Shown: in pieces, positions 64,000 to 64,000 of the stretch
How positions within the stretch are numbered: position 1 is the first letter of the stretch
Layout: each line of letters opens with the position of its first letter
Made by a program: the position numbers and the translations under genes
The notes under the pieces: model-generated
Databases searched by the model: none
What the model saw: the letters and a program-made list of their open reading frames with translations, nothing else
What the model was told of the DNA's origin: nothing
NCBI RefSeq assembly: GCF_000204055.1
Contig: NW_006768766.1
Coordinates: 1,356,941-1,420,940 of the forward strand
Origin: Melampsora larici-populina 98AG31
Taxonomy: Eukaryota; Basidiomycota; Pucciniomycetes; Pucciniales; Melampsoraceae
DNA: 64,000 nucleotides
Reading direction: 5' to 3'

Positions 64000-64000
64000 A

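Larger units (their letters stand above)
60235..64000 (-). mobile_element. gypsy retrotransposon sequence (runs off the right edge)
   Basis: From right to left: polyprotein (RT, RNase H, integrase), polypurine tract (AGGGCGGGAGAA at 60,940-60,951), one LTR (60,599-60,939), then a primer-binding site and leader of a second copy to about 60,235. The 5' LTR and gag of the first copy lie outside the window. The order PPT-LTR-PBS points to head-to-tail copies sharing one LTR. Confidence 0.8.

Overview
The window looks like a repeat-rich piece of a rust-fungus genome (Pucciniales; the style of the F-box-like family and of the transposons suggests Melampsora or a close relative, but I cannot prove the genus from sequence alone). 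Evidence: eukaryotic genes with many short GT-AG introns (about 50-125 bp), AT-rich spacer DNA, a lineage-type family of F-box-like genes in tandem, and a dense mix of fungal transposons (KDZ, MULE, PIF/Harbinger, hAT, CACTA, copia, gypsy). There are no bacterial operons, rRNA genes or CRISPR arrays.

Layout. 1-2 kb: 5' end of a hAT transposase (minus strand, runs off the window) and a hAT-like MITE. 2.3-6.1 kb: degenerate multi-exon host-like genes. 6,991-22,045: one very large DNA transposon bounded by 154-bp, almost perfect inverted repeats. It carries a KDZ-family transposase on the plus strand (13.3-21.7 kb) and an oppositely oriented five-exon passenger gene (8.6-10.8 kb). Two other elements sit inside the transposase gene: a truncated MULE inside an intron, and a young Ty1/copia element with identical LTRs and a CTCAG target duplication inside the last exon. 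23.0-41.2 kb: a minus-strand array of F-box-like genes (three apparently intact, one with a frameshift, one badly decayed, plus an orphan 3' fragment), with a candidate secreted-protein gene at 30.8-32.6 kb and several MITEs in between. 41-48 kb: a PIF-type MITE, tandem repeats, and a complete PIF/Harbinger transposon with its usual pair of genes (Myb/SANT protein and DDE transposase). 49,785-56,315: a Mutator-like element whose transposase reading frame continues into an OTU-type cysteine protease domain. 57 kb: a fold-back CACTA element. 60.2-64 kb: a gypsy element (RT, RNase H, integrase) that runs off the right edge, next to a PPT-LTR-PBS junction.

How it fits together: most coding capacity is mobile-element machinery, much of it recently disabled. 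Nonsense codons in the PIF and gypsy genes are TGA at positions where the conserved residue is probably arginine (CGA), as expected from C-to-T change at CpG. Single-base frameshifts, several in homopolymer runs, recur in several elements. The F-box-like array shares one three-exon structure and is probably a rapidly duplicating host gene family; hAT-like relics sit just upstream of two members.
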